A DNA stretch of 64,000 nucleotides from Pseudomonas frederiksbergensis (GTDB lineage Bacteria > Pseudomonadota > Gammaproteobacteria > Pseudomonadales > Pseudomonadaceae): contig NZ_MOBP01000017.1 of assembly GCF_003732665.1 (NCBI RefSeq), positions 1-64,000 on the forward strand, read 5' to 3'. Made by a program: the position numbers and the translations under genes. Position 1 is the stretch's first letter. Each line of letters starts with the position of its first letter. Shown here piece after piece: positions 8,392 to 16,990 of this stretch. The notes beneath the pieces are model-generated. The model did no database searches and was not told where the DNA came from. It saw only the letters and a program-made list of their open reading frames with translations.

Positions 8392-8693
8392 GTCGAAAGA
8401 TCGCCGACTACGCCGTGATGCGGCCATTTTCAGTGCTGCGTCGTATTGGCTTTTCGCCCCGCCTCATGCAGCGCCTTGAGCGCTATCGAAGCCAACAGGA
8501 CAAGCTGGGCCGTGTCGTTAGCGTACTCAGCTGGGCCGACGGCACCTGGTGCGCCCTCTCCCTCCACTGCGAAAAGACCGGAACCGTGATCGTCGACGAA
8601 GGCCAGCAAACGCAAGCCTACGAAGACGCACGATCCATGCTCAGCGGTGGCTTCCTGCCCCTCCTGTCCCTGCGCTGGGAAGCCCATGCCTGA
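8388..8693 (+). CDS. Small hypothetical protein of the element
   Basis: 101 residues; no family recognised. Basic N-terminus (MSRKIADYAVMRPFSVLRRIGFSPRLMQRLERYR), then a hydrophobic beta-like section (RVVSVLSWADGTWCALSLHC). The ATG at 8388 overlaps the previous stop and follows AGGAGG, which decides the start over an in-frame codon 18 positions earlier. Last gene of the alpA unit; a GC-rich hairpin follows. Confidence 0.75.
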   Translation: MSRKIADYAVMRPFSVLRRIGFSPRLMQRLERYRSQQDKLGRVVSVLSWADGTWCALSLHCEKTGTVIVDEGQQTQAYEDARSMLSGGFLPLLSLRWEAHA

Positions 8694-8699
8694 AACGAA

Positions 8700-8728
8700 A
8701 ACGCCTCCGGGAGCGATCCGGAGGCGTT
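8700..8728 (+). terminator. Hairpin at end of alpA unit
   Basis: ACGCCTCCGG-GAGCGAT-CCGGAGGCGT is a strong stem with a 7-base loop. It lacks a good T run afterwards (TGAGGTAAAT), so it may be only a partial terminator or a transcript-end protector. Confidence 0.55.
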
Positions 8729-8793
8729 GAGGTAAATCTACATGCACGAACAATTTATGCCGCACCTGAAAAAACCGCAAGTCATCAACGCAG

Positions 8794-8822
8794 TTGCACT
8801 TTCGAAAACCGGACGTTACTCT
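8794..8822 (+). promoter_or_regulatory. Candidate sigma-70 promoter of the C4 leader
   Basis: TTGCAC (8794-8799) and TACTCT (8817-8822) are separated by 17 bases and lie just before the first target hairpin of the antisense-RNA module. This is the expected place for the promoter that makes both the RNA and the replication operon. The boxes are imperfect, so this is tentative. Confidence 0.4.
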
Positions 8823-8828
8823 CTGACC

Positions 8829-8911
8829 GTCGCTGCAAAATCAGCGACCGGGTTTGGCGACCCGAGTTACTTGGCGCACAGGCGCCCAAACCGACAGCAG
8901 GCGCTTTTTTT
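8829..8911 (+). promoter_or_regulatory. C4 module A: 5' target hairpins and terminator
   Basis: In order: hairpin GTCGCTG/CAGCGAC (8829-8848); target a1 hairpin CGGG/CCCG with loop TTTGGCGA (8849-8864); the weak b1-like ACTTGG (8869-8874); then GCGCC (8882-8886) pairing with GGCGC (8900-8904) followed by seven Ts, an intrinsic terminator. The a1 loop is complementary to the linker of the antisense RNA (TCGCCAA, 8984-8990). Pairing there is expected to favour termination before the operon, as in phage P4 immunity. Confidence 0.75.
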
Positions 8912-8932
8912 GTGCCCGCCGTTTCGTGTTAT

Positions 8933-9006
8933 GGCAGCTGTGCGTGGGAGACCTTCGGGTCTGCCGGGTTCCAAGTTCCCGGTTCGCCAACCTGCGCACA
9001 GTTGCC
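8933..9006 (+). ncRNA. C4/CI-type antisense RNA, module A
   Basis: A 74-base element closed by a 12-bp stem, GGCAGCTGTGCG (8933-8944) with CGCACAGTTGCC (8995-9006), one G-U pair. Inside are hairpin AGACC/GGTCT with a TTCG-type loop, hairpin CCGGG/CCCGG whose loop TTCCAAGTT (8969-8977) complements the ribosome site of the next gene (AACTTGGAG, 9050-9058), and the linker TCGCCAA, which complements loops on both sides. This matches the architecture of phage P1/P7 C4 RNA and P4 CI RNA, which block expression of lytic or replication genes. It precedes a primase operon, exactly as CI does in P4. Confidence 0.85.
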
Positions 9007-9013
9007 ACCTTAA

Positions 9014-9058
9014 ATCGTTTGGCGACGATCAGTGGCAGCTCTATCTTCAAACTTGGAG
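9014..9058 (+). promoter_or_regulatory. C4 module A: 3' target hairpin and ribosome-site target
   Basis: Hairpin ATCG/CGAT (9014-9029) displays loop TTGGCGA, a second target for the C4 linker. GTGGCAG (about 9032-9038) can pair with TGCCAC of the C4 3' arm, an alternative to the closed C4 stem. AACTTGGAG (9050-9058) contains the Shine-Dalgarno sequence of the gene at 9067 and complements the C4 b' loop. Confidence 0.75.
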
Positions 9059-9066
9059 TGTCACCT

Positions 9067-9222
9067 ATGCCTGCTCTCAATCCGTCCAAATTTCGCGCCG
9101 CAGCCCATCGGGCAATGGCTCTCGCCGCTTTACACGCCAACTCCAGCCTCGCTACACGCCTCTCCCGTTACAACGCTCACATGGCCAAAGCCCGCGCACT
9201 CGAAACCGCAGGCGGTGCCTAA
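9067..9222 (+). CDS. Small leader protein controlled by C4 RNA (icd/kil-like position)
   Basis: 51 residues, Ala- and basic-rich (AAAHRAMALAALHANSSLATRLSRYNAHMAKARAL), predicted helical, no family recognised. Its ribosome site GGAG lies inside the segment complementary to the antisense RNA, so its translation is the direct target. The stop overlaps the next ATG (TAATG), coupling the downstream operon to its translation. Phage P1 icd occupies the same position relative to C4 RNA. Confidence 0.65.
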   Translation: MPALNPSKFRAAAHRAMALAALHANSSLATRLSRYNAHMAKARALETAGGA

Positions 9223-9506
9223 TGAACAGCGCACTGAGTTTTGCCCTGCCCGAAGACCTGCTATGCGTTAATCCAACCGTAGAAACTGGTGTGCCGATCG
9301 ACGCTATCACCTGCGCCATTGCTCGCGCCGATTCGGTGCTGATGCTGCTTGAAGATCACTTCGAAAGCGAATCCTCGCGCCTCGCCAACCATGTGATCGC
9401 AGCCGTCCTTTGGGACGTACGCGGCACTCTTGGCCTGATCAAGACCCTCGCCTTGCACGGTGACAGCACCTCGATTCCGGCTGCGCAGAAAGGCGGTGCG
9501 CTATGA
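9222..9506 (+). CDS. Hypothetical protein of replication operon
   Basis: 94 residues, mostly helical, acidic; contains ARADSVLMLLEDHFESESSRLANHVIAAVLWDVRGTLGLIKTLAL. I cannot name a family. In style it resembles the short helical DUF3077 and DUF6124 proteins found behind the other C4 modules in this window. Start overlaps the previous stop and the end overlaps the next ATG by four bases, so it is a coupled operon member. The much longer frame running upstream through the structured leader is not coding. Confidence 0.75.
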   Translation: MNSALSFALPEDLLCVNPTVETGVPIDAITCAIARADSVLMLLEDHFESESSRLANHVIAAVLWDVRGTLGLIKTLALHGDSTSIPAAQKGGAL

Positions 9507-9775
9507 CCACTTCCACCACGCTGGGTCACGCCACCTTTACTCGCGTGAATGCCACCGATTTGAAGTTATTCCGGGTAAATGCCGGAGTACCAGTCGGGGA
9601 TGCTCTAGAGATGGTTTCCCTGCTGCAGCATCACGCCAACCAGCTCAACTTCGATGCCGCCATGAGCGACAGCGGCGAGCGTTTCAGTTGGCCAGCTCTG
9701 TATCTGGGCGAGATGGCCAAAGCCCTGATCGACGACATCAACGATGCGCTGTTTTTGCCGAGGGCTGACGCATGA
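9503..9775 (+). CDS. DUF3077 family protein
   Basis: 90 residues with the DUF3077 pattern seen again at 23573-23866: LFRVNAGVPVGDALEMVSLLQHHANQL, then WPALYLGEMAKALIDDINDAL. Function unknown; soluble, helical. The recurrence of a DUF3077 gene behind two different C4-type RNA modules suggests it belongs to the regulatory cassette. It overlaps its neighbours by four bases on both sides (ATGA). Confidence 0.85.
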   Translation: MTTSTTLGHATFTRVNATDLKLFRVNAGVPVGDALEMVSLLQHHANQLNFDAAMSDSGERFSWPALYLGEMAKALIDDINDALFLPRADA

Positions 9776-12678
9776 GCCAACGCCCGAGCAACTCCGCAAA
9801 ACGTCTCAGCTTCGCCGACGTGAAAGCCGCTGCACTGAACGACATTAATCGTGTCCTGACGCACTGGCTGCCCAACGGTAAGCGCGTGGACGGCGGTAAG
9901 GAATACACCGCCCCGAATCCGACCCGCAGCGATAAACGCGCCGGTTCGCTCAAGATTAGTTTGAGCAAGGGCACCTGGTCCGACTTCGCCACTGGCGACA
10001 AGGGCGGCGACCTGATCGATCTGGTGCGCTATCTGGACGGCGGCACCGACATCGAGGCCTGTAACAAACTGGCAGATCTGCTCAACGTATCGCCCGGTGC
10101 CGCCCAAGCGAAGCCAGCACCTGCCAAGACAAAAGCACCTGAGTGGAGTGCCATTCAACCGATCCCGGACGAGGCCATGAACAGGTGCCCGGCCAAGCAC
10201 CGGCAGCACGGCGCGCCATCCAAGGTGTGGATCTATCGTGATGCACAAGGCCAGCCACTCATGGCACTCTACCGCTTCGACCTCGGCCCCGATGAAGACG
10301 GCAAACCGAAGAAAGTCTTTGCGCCCCTGACATGGTGTCAGCGGGCCGATGGCCAGACCACGCAATGGCGCTGGCAGGGTCTGCCCGATCCACGGCCACT
10401 GCTGCGCCTTGATGACCTGGCCCAACGCGTTGACGTGCCGGTAGCCCTGTGCGAGGGCGAGAAAGCCGCCGACGCCGCCGCTGAATTGCTGCCGGGCTAC
10501 GTGGCCACCTGCTGGCCGAACGGTTCCAACTCCTGGCACAAGGCCGACCTGACGCCGCTCAAGGGTCGTGACGTGCTGTTGTGGCCGGACAACGACGCCA
10601 GCGGCAAAGCCTGCATGGAAGCCGTCGCCAATAAGCTGCGTGAAATCGGCACCGCCTCGGTTCGGGCCATCGCGCTAGACGCGTTCAAACGCAAGCCCAC
10701 GCTGAAAAACGGCTGCGCCACCTTCACCAAAGGTGGTCAATGGAACGACGGCGATGACGCCGTCGATGCGCTCGCTAAGGGCTGGACAGCCGCCCATTTC
10801 GCCGAACTGGAAAGCAGCGGTGAATTGTTTGGATTGCCTGTGGAGCAGCCGGCAACGGAACCGACTGAAGCCAAGCCAGAAGCGAAAACGAAAGCACCGA
10901 CCAAGCGTCCCGCCAAATCGAAAAATGACCTGATGCCCGGTGGTTTTCGCCTCACGTCCGAAGGTGTGTTTTATGCGGGCGATGACGGCGAAGCGCGCCC
11001 CGTATGTTCGCCTCTGGAAATCCTTGCTCGTACCCGCGACGACAAAGGCCAGAACTGGGGCCTACTGGTGGAGTTCGACGACCCCGACGGCGCCAAAAAA
11101 CGCTGGAACATACCGGCGCGCACCATGACCGGCGACTTCGGCAAGGACGTGCTTGGCCCGTTGGTGGACATGGGGCTGCGTCTCGCCGGTAGTCGCTCCG
11201 GACGCAATGCACGCAATGACCTGCAGAGTTACCTTGGCGGCTTCGACAGCGCGCAACGGGCACGACTGGTTACCCGCCTAGGCTGGCACGACAGCGCCTT
11301 TCTGCTGCCCGAGCAACAGGTCGGCGCGCACAGCGAACACCTGCACTTCTACGAGGCAGGCTCTCAGCTTCCGCCGATCAGCGAAGCCGGCTCGCTTGAG
11401 CAGTGGCAGGAGCAAATCGGCGCACTGTGCGTCGGTAATCATCGATTGGCGTTCGTCGTCAGCGTGGCCTTTGCTGGCCCGCTGCTGCACATGCTCGGCC
11501 ATGAGTCGGGCGGTTTCCACTTGTACGGCGACAGCTCAGGCGGCAAGACCACGCACCTGCAAGTGGCCGCCTCGATCTACGGCGGGCCGCGTCTGGTGCG
11601 CTCGTGGCGCTCCACGGATAACGCGCTCGAATCCATCGCTGCCGCGCATTCCGATGGCCTTCTGGTGCTGGATGAAATCGGCATGTGCGATCCGCGCATC
11701 ATCGGCGAGACGGTGTACATGCTGGGGAACGGCACCGGCAAGGCACGTGCCAATGATCGAGGCCAAGCAGGCCGACAGGTACAGGAGTGGCGCTTGCTGT
11801 TTCTCTCCACCGGCGAGAAGACGCTGGCTCAGCACATGGCCGAAGCCAACAAGGAACTGAAAGCGGGCATGGAAGTACGCATGCTCGCGGTTCCGGCCGA
11901 TGCGAGCAAAGGCCTCGGCATGTTTGACGCGCTCAACGGTTTTGATGACGCAGCGGCGCTGTCTGACGCGCTCAAGGCACGGGTGGCGAAGTATTACGGA
12001 ACTCCGCTCACCGCCTTCCTCACGGCGTTGTGCGAACCGGGCAAACGTCATGGTTGGTCCGCCATCCTGCGCCGCACGCTGGAAGGGTTTATCGCCCAAT
12101 CACTACCGGCCTCGGCCAGCGGGCAGGCACACCGTGCGGCCGCTCGCTTCGGTCTCGCGGCCGCAGCGGGTGAGCTGGCCACCGCGATGGGGATCACTGG
12201 CTGGCCCGACGGGACCGCCACCACCGCCGCTCGCGTGTGCCTCAACGCCTGGATGAACGAGCGTGGCGGCGCCGGGAACTTCGAAGGTGATGCGATCTTG
12301 GCGCGGCTGCGCCAGGTCATCGAGCGCTTCGGCGAAAGCCGTTTCACCCGCTGGGAATCAGCGGCGGCAAAGATCGACGAACACGGCCCGCGCACCATCG
12401 ACCGCCTCGGCTTTCGCAAGACGCTGGAGCACGGCCTGGGTGATGCGCTGCACACCACCAACACCTATTACGTGCTGCCCGAGGCATGGCGCTCGGAGAT
12501 CTTCCGGGGCATGAACATCAACGCCGTGAATAAGGAGCTACTGCAGCGCGGAGTATTGGAACCGAGCAGCGACGGCAAGGCGTCAAGTCTGGTCCGGCTG
12601 CCCGGCCTCGGTCAGCAACGCTGCTACATCGTGAAGACGATTCCTGGAATGGATGAGAGCGAGGCTCGGGCTGCCTGA
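9772..12678 (+). CDS. Primase-helicase, P4 alpha-like (toprim + DUF927 ATPase)
   Basis: 968 residues. The N-terminal region (about 1-110) resembles plasmid/phage primases (GTWSDFATGDKGGDLIDLVRYLDG). A toprim domain follows at about 220-310: ALCEGEKAADAA (catalytic Glu) and LLWPDNDASG (Asp-x-Asp). After an Ala/Lys/Pro linker (about 365-385) comes a DUF927 region and a superfamily-3-like ATPase: GDSSGGKTTHLQ (Walker A) and LLVLDEIGM (Walker B). It should prime and unwind DNA at the element's own origin after excision. It is the last gene of a coupled operon under C4 RNA control, equivalent to alpha in P4. The iteron cluster at 20.7-21.2 kb is its probable binding region. Reading frame intact. 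Confidence 0.9.
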   Translation: MSQRPSNSAKRLSFADVKAAALNDINRVLTHWLPNGKRVDGGKEYTAPNPTRSDKRAGSLKISLSKGTWSDFATGDKGGDLIDLVRYLDGGTDIEACNKLADLLNVSPGAAQAKPAPAKTKAPEWSAIQPIPDEAMNRCPAKHRQHGAPSKVWIYRDAQGQPLMALYRFDLGPDEDGKPKKVFAPLTWCQRADGQTTQWRWQGLPDPRPLLRLDDLAQRVDVPVALCEGEKAADAAAELLPGYVATCWPNGSNSWHKADLTPLKGRDVLLWPDNDASGKACMEAVANKLREIGTASVRAIALDAFKRKPTLKNGCATFTKGGQWNDGDDAVDALAKGWTAAHFAELESSGELFGLPVEQPATEPTEAKPEAKTKAPTKRPAKSKNDLMPGGFRLTSEGVFYAGDDGEARPVCSPLEILARTRDDKGQNWGLLVEFDDPDGAKKRWNIPARTMTGDFGKDVLGPLVDMGLRLAGSRSGRNARNDLQSYLGGFDSAQRARLVTRLGWHDSAFLLPEQQVGAHSEHLHFYEAGSQLPPISEAGSLEQWQEQIGALCVGNHRLAFVVSVAFAGPLLHMLGHESGGFHLYGDSSGGKTTHLQVAASIYGGPRLVRSWRSTDNALESIAAAHSDGLLVLDEIGMCDPRIIGETVYMLGNGTGKARANDRGQAGRQVQEWRLLFLSTGEKTLAQHMAEANKELKAGMEVRMLAVPADASKGLGMFDALNGFDDAAALSDALKARVAKYYGTPLTAFLTALCEPGKRHGWSAILRRTLEGFIAQSLPASASGQAHRAAARFGLAAAAGELATAMGITGWPDGTATTAARVCLNAWMNERGGAGNFEGDAILARLRQVIERFGESRFTRWESAAAKIDEHGPRTIDRLGFRKTLEHGLGDALHTTNTYYVLPEAWRSEIFRGMNINAVNKELLQRGVLEPSSDGKASSLVRLPGLGQQRCYIVKTIPGMDESEARAA

Positions 12679-12771
12679 GGGCATCTCTGCTGATTGAGGT
12701 AGCGCCGGCTTATTTCCGGCCTCGCCAGCCACTCAACCAACCCACAATCGAATTGAACAGAGACTAAACAG

Positions 12772-13716
12772 ATGAACGATATTCAAGACCTGAAAGACCG
12801 CCGCGACCAACTGCGCAGCGAGGCAGAACGACTACACGCCGAACTGCTACCCCTTGAGGCCGCGCTGGAAAGTGACGACCCCATCGAGCCGGATCGGAAA
12901 CGCGAACTGCGGGACAAGTACAACGAGCTGAAACGGAATTTCCAATCGCGCGATCTCAATGCTGACCTATTAGACCGGCGGATCAGTCGCCGTGAGAACC
13001 TCGCCAATTGCGATTCCTTGATGGCGGGTTACATCGAGGCGATGGATAACTGGAAAGCGGATGAGCAGGAGCTAAACGAAAAGCGCCAGAGCCTCAGCAC
13101 CCGTCTGGCACAGATCCAACAACAGGCGGTTGAGGACATGGCCAAAGCCCGTCAGGCCGAAACGGACGCAGCCACTGCGTACGCGCAGGCCGTCGCATGG
13201 GGCGACACCGAAGGCGAGGAGACCGCCAACGCCGATGCCCAAAAGGCGGCGAAGAATCTGACAGCGGCCGCCGAACATAACCGTCGGCAAACACTGATGA
13301 TGACTGCTCTGGAACAGGAGCTGGTCACCGTAGATAAATACATCGCCGAAGCACAAGAAAAGCATAAAGGGATAGAACGCACCGCCCTCTGGCTCTCGCA
13401 GACGGTACTGGAGGAGCAATGGAACGAGGCCGCGAAAGCGTTGTTCGAGGTGGGTGGCAAGTTGTGGGCCAACTACAACCTCTTGGAACTTGATCAGGTA
13501 GCCCTGATGAAACTGGCGGTGCCTGAGCAAGGCGAAGACCATGGTCTATGGACATGGCACGAGCTAATAGACCGCTCTCGTCAATACAGCGCGCGGGACT
13601 TAGTCCAGCTCAACAGTCTGCCGGTACTGCAACATCTTGAAGATCAGAGCAATCCGGAACAACGCAAGGATGAACACAATGAACAAGCCACTACAGAACA
13701 GCACGAGCTGGTCTGA
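12772..13716 (+). CDS. Long coiled-coil protein of the element
   Basis: 314 residues, family unknown. Residues 1-115 and 120-200 are strongly heptad-like and charged (LKDRRDQLRSEAERLHAELLPLEAALES, ELNEKRQSLSTRLAQIQQQ), predicting extended coiled coils. A more globular, Trp-containing C-terminus follows (ALWLSQTVLEEQWNEAAKALFEVGGKLWANY). No signal peptide. It lies 93 bases after the primase gene, on the same strand, and precedes two small genes. It might scaffold replication or interfere with a helper phage, but nothing in the sequence establishes this. Confidence 0.75.
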   Translation: MNDIQDLKDRRDQLRSEAERLHAELLPLEAALESDDPIEPDRKRELRDKYNELKRNFQSRDLNADLLDRRISRRENLANCDSLMAGYIEAMDNWKADEQELNEKRQSLSTRLAQIQQQAVEDMAKARQAETDAATAYAQAVAWGDTEGEETANADAQKAAKNLTAAAEHNRRQTLMMTALEQELVTVDKYIAEAQEKHKGIERTALWLSQTVLEEQWNEAAKALFEVGGKLWANYNLLELDQVALMKLAVPEQGEDHGLWTWHELIDRSRQYSARDLVQLNSLPVLQHLEDQSNPEQRKDEHNEQATTEQHELV

Positions 13717-13867
13717 CACCCTCAAAACTCGGAAAGCTTATCTGAACGCCCTGCTGAAAATCATAAGCGCGGGTGCGGGCAAAACCAGTCAAACGCAAAC
13801 ACTGACCATCAACGCGATTAAAGCGGAAATAGTGCTCATTGATAGCCAACTGAATCGCCGAAAATAG
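13679..13867 (+). CDS. Small hypothetical protein
   Basis: 62 residues (MNKPLQNSTSWSDTLKTRKAY...), basic, with an amphipathic segment ALLKIISAGAGKTSQTQTLTINAIKAEIVLIDSQL. The start at 13679 follows AAGGA and overlaps the end of the coiled-coil gene by 38 bases; upstream in-frame starts lack a ribosome site. No family recognised. Confidence 0.5.
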   Translation: MNKPLQNSTSWSDTLKTRKAYLNALLKIISAGAGKTSQTQTLTINAIKAEIVLIDSQLNRRK

Positions 13868-13936
13868 TGCTGAACTTGTAACCAGCATAATCTATCTTAA
13901 TAACCACGCACGACCACACTGAGCAAGGGAAACACA

Positions 13937-14302
13937 ATGTCCAAACTCGCAGAATTCCGCCAGCTGGAAAAACATCTCGCCGAGCAGCTCCTAGCACTGG
14001 AAGCATTGAAAGGTGATGATGGACTGAAGAAAGAAATCGAGTTCGAAACCAAGCTGCGCAAGCTGCTCGATCACTATGGTTTCAGCCTGAAGCACATCAT
14101 TAACTTGCTCGACCCACAGACCTCGGTCCGACGCCAAGCTGTAGCTCCGGCCGCTAGCACACGCAAACCACGCGAACTCAAGGTGTACAAGAACCCGAAT
14201 ACAGGTGAAGTCATCGAAACCAAGGGCGGGAATAACAAAGCGTTGAAAGAGTGGAAAGCAAAACACGGTGCCGACGTCGTCGAGGGATGGTTGAAGAAGT
14301 AA
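13937..14302 (+). CDS. MvaT/H-NS-like xenogeneic silencer
   Basis: 121 residues, the size of Pseudomonas MvaT/MvaU. The N-terminal 60 residues form the oligomerising coiled coil (MSKLAEFRQLEKHLAEQLLALE); after a short linker the C-terminal DNA-binding part contains RELKVYKNPNTGEVIETKGGNNKALKEWKAKHG, with the GGN-type minor-groove loop. Such proteins coat AT-rich DNA. It sits next to the AT-rich cargo genes that follow, so it may silence them or interact with the host's MvaT network. Good ribosome site AAGGGAAAC upstream; terminator directly after. Divergence from core MvaT (TRKPRE linker) marks it as an element-borne paralogue. Confidence 0.85.
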   Translation: MSKLAEFRQLEKHLAEQLLALEALKGDDGLKKEIEFETKLRKLLDHYGFSLKHIINLLDPQTSVRRQAVAPAASTRKPRELKVYKNPNTGEVIETKGGNNKALKEWKAKHGADVVEGWLKK

Positions 14303-14315
14303 AACAATACCACCT

Positions 14316-14343
14316 GAAAAAGGGCCCTGACGGGTCCTTTTTT
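14316..14343 (+). terminator. Terminator after MvaT-like gene
   Basis: AAAAAGGGCCC-TGA-CGGGTCCTTTTTT hairpin with T run, 14 bases after the stop. Confidence 0.85.
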
Positions 14344-14524
14344 GTGGCAGCGCCGTATTCGTGGTAAAAAACTTCGTCGTCAGCTCGCATACTTCTGGCG
14401 AAACGCCCCCATATTCGTACCCTTCTAATGCATGAATGGAACACTACTTTCGGCCAAAAGCAGACATTCATGTATGGCTGCTTTCGACCTTTAGATGCGA
14501 CCGACTGGACTTAACAGACTATTG

Positions 14525-16990
14525 TTAATCTGCTACGGCATTCAGAATCCATTGACGTTGAAAATTCTCTAATGAAGATTTACCTTGATCATCAAAAATT
14601 AACGACTTGGCATTTTCTGCGGCTTTCATCCAACTCTTCCATTGCAAAGATAACGCATCCATCTCACCGCTAAAGTGAGGAGACTTCATAGCCCGAAGCG
14701 CGTAGGTAAAGAAGGTAATGTAAGGATGCTCCCACTCCAATCCATTTTGCGTAGAAAGTTCTCTGGAGATTTTAAGCTCACTCACCCCTTCCCAGAAGCG
14801 CTCGACGCCAACGGAATCTTTTCGATCTATCCCTATTCTTACGCAAATTTTACCAAGAGTGGTATGCGGAAATGGGTCATGCTCAAGCAGTGCCACAGCT
14901 TTTTTTGCATAAGAATATGCAAGGATTTCTTGGCTCTTATTGCTTGCCAATAGTGCTCTCTGTTCCCAAAATCTTGCGTTCCAACCGCATACGGATTCTA
15001 AGCTAGAGTACCAAGCATCTGCACTAGGCCCCATATCTTTTTCGATTGTGTCATGATCCATTAATGCGCGCACGATTAGGTATGGCAAAGTCCGACGAGC
15101 TATAGTCTGGGGAACTACTAGTGGTGCAAGTGCGCGCACAATAATTAATGAAATCTTATGTTTTTCACTCCTGCCAATTTGACCCCATACAAAGTCAGAA
15201 AACGCACTACTTCGAAGCCTTAACCCCCTATCATCTAAATAGCCGATTTGCCCTATAGCTGTGTCTTGATCGAAAATATCCTCTAGCTTTCCCTTTGAAA
15301 GGAAACTATCAGCCAAGTCGAACGGTAAAGAGTACCCGAACCGGTGAACCGCTGCGGCGGCTACTATCAGTTCGATTAAACCATGTGGCAATGAGTTTGG
15401 ATTCGCAAGCAATTCAACAATTGCATTTCGATAAGAGTGAGCGTTCTCTAAACTTTCTAACCACTCCAGCAATTGTCCTGAATAATCTGACTTGAAGTCC
15501 TTCCATGCCTGACTAACAGTTAAAGTGCTGCGCGTCCCCAAGCGGCCCTTGCTGCTTCGCTTTGAAAAAATATTGGCAAAATCTATTCTGACAAGCGGCT
15601 CTAGCGAGCATTCCAAACGATCCGCACCAATTACGTCGGCTCTTACGGCGCGGACTCTGTGAGAGTCGCATGTAGCAACAATGCGAAGATCATGCTTGTT
15701 TTCTATCGCGAGGTTTATAGATGACTTCAATGAACTTGAAAAATCTGCACAATCGTCGAAGATGAAGGCGACCTTAGCCGATTTTGCATACTCAACTATG
15801 TCAGCATCGTTAAAACGCTCTTCGCCCCTAAAGAACCAAACCTCATAGCCTTTGCCTATTAGTTCTTTCGCTGCACGAAGTGCAGCGGCTGATTTCCCGC
15901 TGACAGATCCGCCATAAATCAGTGAAAGTTTAACGACTGGTTTCGTAGTAGTCTCTGTGAGCCACTGTGCGCTATGCAGCGCCGCTGATAGTGGAGCATC
16001 TAAGTCTTGAAGTATATGCACCCACTGCGTTTCCGCTGACGCGTAAAAATCTAATACTTTCCTTGGGACAATGATATCCAGCGTAAGCTGCTTGAACTTA
16101 GCTCTGACTTCTTCACGAGCGGCCTTAAATTCTTTACTTACAGTTGGATTGCGCCCCTTCCAATCAAGCAAATCCTTCAGCAACGCCTCAAAAAAATCCT
16201 TTCCGCTCGCAGCAATGGGAATAAGTCCCTGGCGAGCAAATCGAGTAACTTGTGCTTCGGTCATGCTATTTAAAACTATTACAGAAGGACAGCCGCCTCG
16301 ATCTCTGGACCGATTCCCAAACTCAAAGACAGTTATTAAATCAACCTCTTCTTGAAGTCTTGCCCCGCAAACGATAAACGGCTTCTTCACCCATTCCGAT
16401 CTAAACTCTGCATGCCAACCAGGCGTACTCTCATTACGGGAAGCGTATTCTTTTAGCGAAAAGATAAGATGATCCGGTTGCTCTGCTAACTTGGATGCCT
16501 TTCCGTGAAGGTAGACAACTTGTAGTTCTTTTTTCTCTAGAGAACGTGGCTTATATGGTTCACACCAAAGAAAAGATTCAAGCTTCGGTATTGAACCGCG
16601 CGTCTTTGACCTATCAAGAATATCATCAATATTTAATGTCCAAATCCTTTTCCATTGTAGGTCGTGGAGCACGCGCTGCCAAGTTGGTCTGCACCCAACA
16701 AACCTGCCGCTCAGAAAATTATTTAAGATTGGCTTATTTTTAGGAGAGCTTTCAAGATCTCCATAGACTAATGGTAAATTCCATTGCTCTGAATCTTCCA
16801 GTCCCAACTTAAAATTTTCGTTTAGCTCACTAGCTAAACCCGCCCCCCCTTTGAGTTCAACGCCATCTCCGCCGAAAGCTCCAATGCTTCCTCCAGCCCC
16901 CAACAGCAAATTCATCGCGCCATTTGCAACAGCAGTAACAATCAGCAAAGCGTCCTCTTCACTAATATTGAACTGATCAACCAACTCCAT
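14525..16990 (-). CDS. SIR2-STAND NTPase, predicted anti-phage defence protein
   Basis: 821 residues. The N-terminal SIR2-like domain (about 25-270) has NLLLGAGGSIGA (NAD-binding Gly loop), IWTLNIDDILD (T-x-N-x-D), VVYLHGKAS (catalytic His) and FIVCGARLQEEVDL. A P-loop NTPase follows: LSLIYGGSVSGKSAAALRAA (Walker A, about 365) and VAFIFDDCAD (Walker B, about 430). The C-terminal 250 residues are helical and repeat-like, the usual sensor region of STAND proteins. In known systems of this layout (Avs5-like) phage protein sensing activates NAD depletion. Start follows AGGAG. It is the only large minus-strand gene between MvaT-like and SEC-C genes, and is more AT-rich than the replication genes, consistent with separately acquired cargo. 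Confidence 0.85.
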   Translation of the reverse strand: MELVDQFNISEEDALLIVTAVANGAMNLLLGAGGSIGAFGGDGVELKGGAGLASELNENFKLGLEDSEQWNLPLVYGDLESSPKNKPILNNFLSGRFVGCRPTWQRVLHDLQWKRIWTLNIDDILDRSKTRGSIPKLESFLWCEPYKPRSLEKKELQVVYLHGKASKLAEQPDHLIFSLKEYASRNESTPGWHAEFRSEWVKKPFIVCGARLQEEVDLITVFEFGNRSRDRGGCPSVIVLNSMTEAQVTRFARQGLIPIAASGKDFFEALLKDLLDWKGRNPTVSKEFKAAREEVRAKFKQLTLDIIVPRKVLDFYASAETQWVHILQDLDAPLSAALHSAQWLTETTTKPVVKLSLIYGGSVSGKSAAALRAAKELIGKGYEVWFFRGEERFNDADIVEYAKSAKVAFIFDDCADFSSSLKSSINLAIENKHDLRIVATCDSHRVRAVRADVIGADRLECSLEPLVRIDFANIFSKRSSKGRLGTRSTLTVSQAWKDFKSDYSGQLLEWLESLENAHSYRNAIVELLANPNSLPHGLIELIVAAAAVHRFGYSLPFDLADSFLSKGKLEDIFDQDTAIGQIGYLDDRGLRLRSSAFSDFVWGQIGRSEKHKISLIIVRALAPLVVPQTIARRTLPYLIVRALMDHDTIEKDMGPSADAWYSSLESVCGWNARFWEQRALLASNKSQEILAYSYAKKAVALLEHDPFPHTTLGKICVRIGIDRKDSVGVERFWEGVSELKISRELSTQNGLEWEHPYITFFTYALRAMKSPHFSGEMDALSLQWKSWMKAAENAKSLIFDDQGKSSLENFQRQWILNAVAD

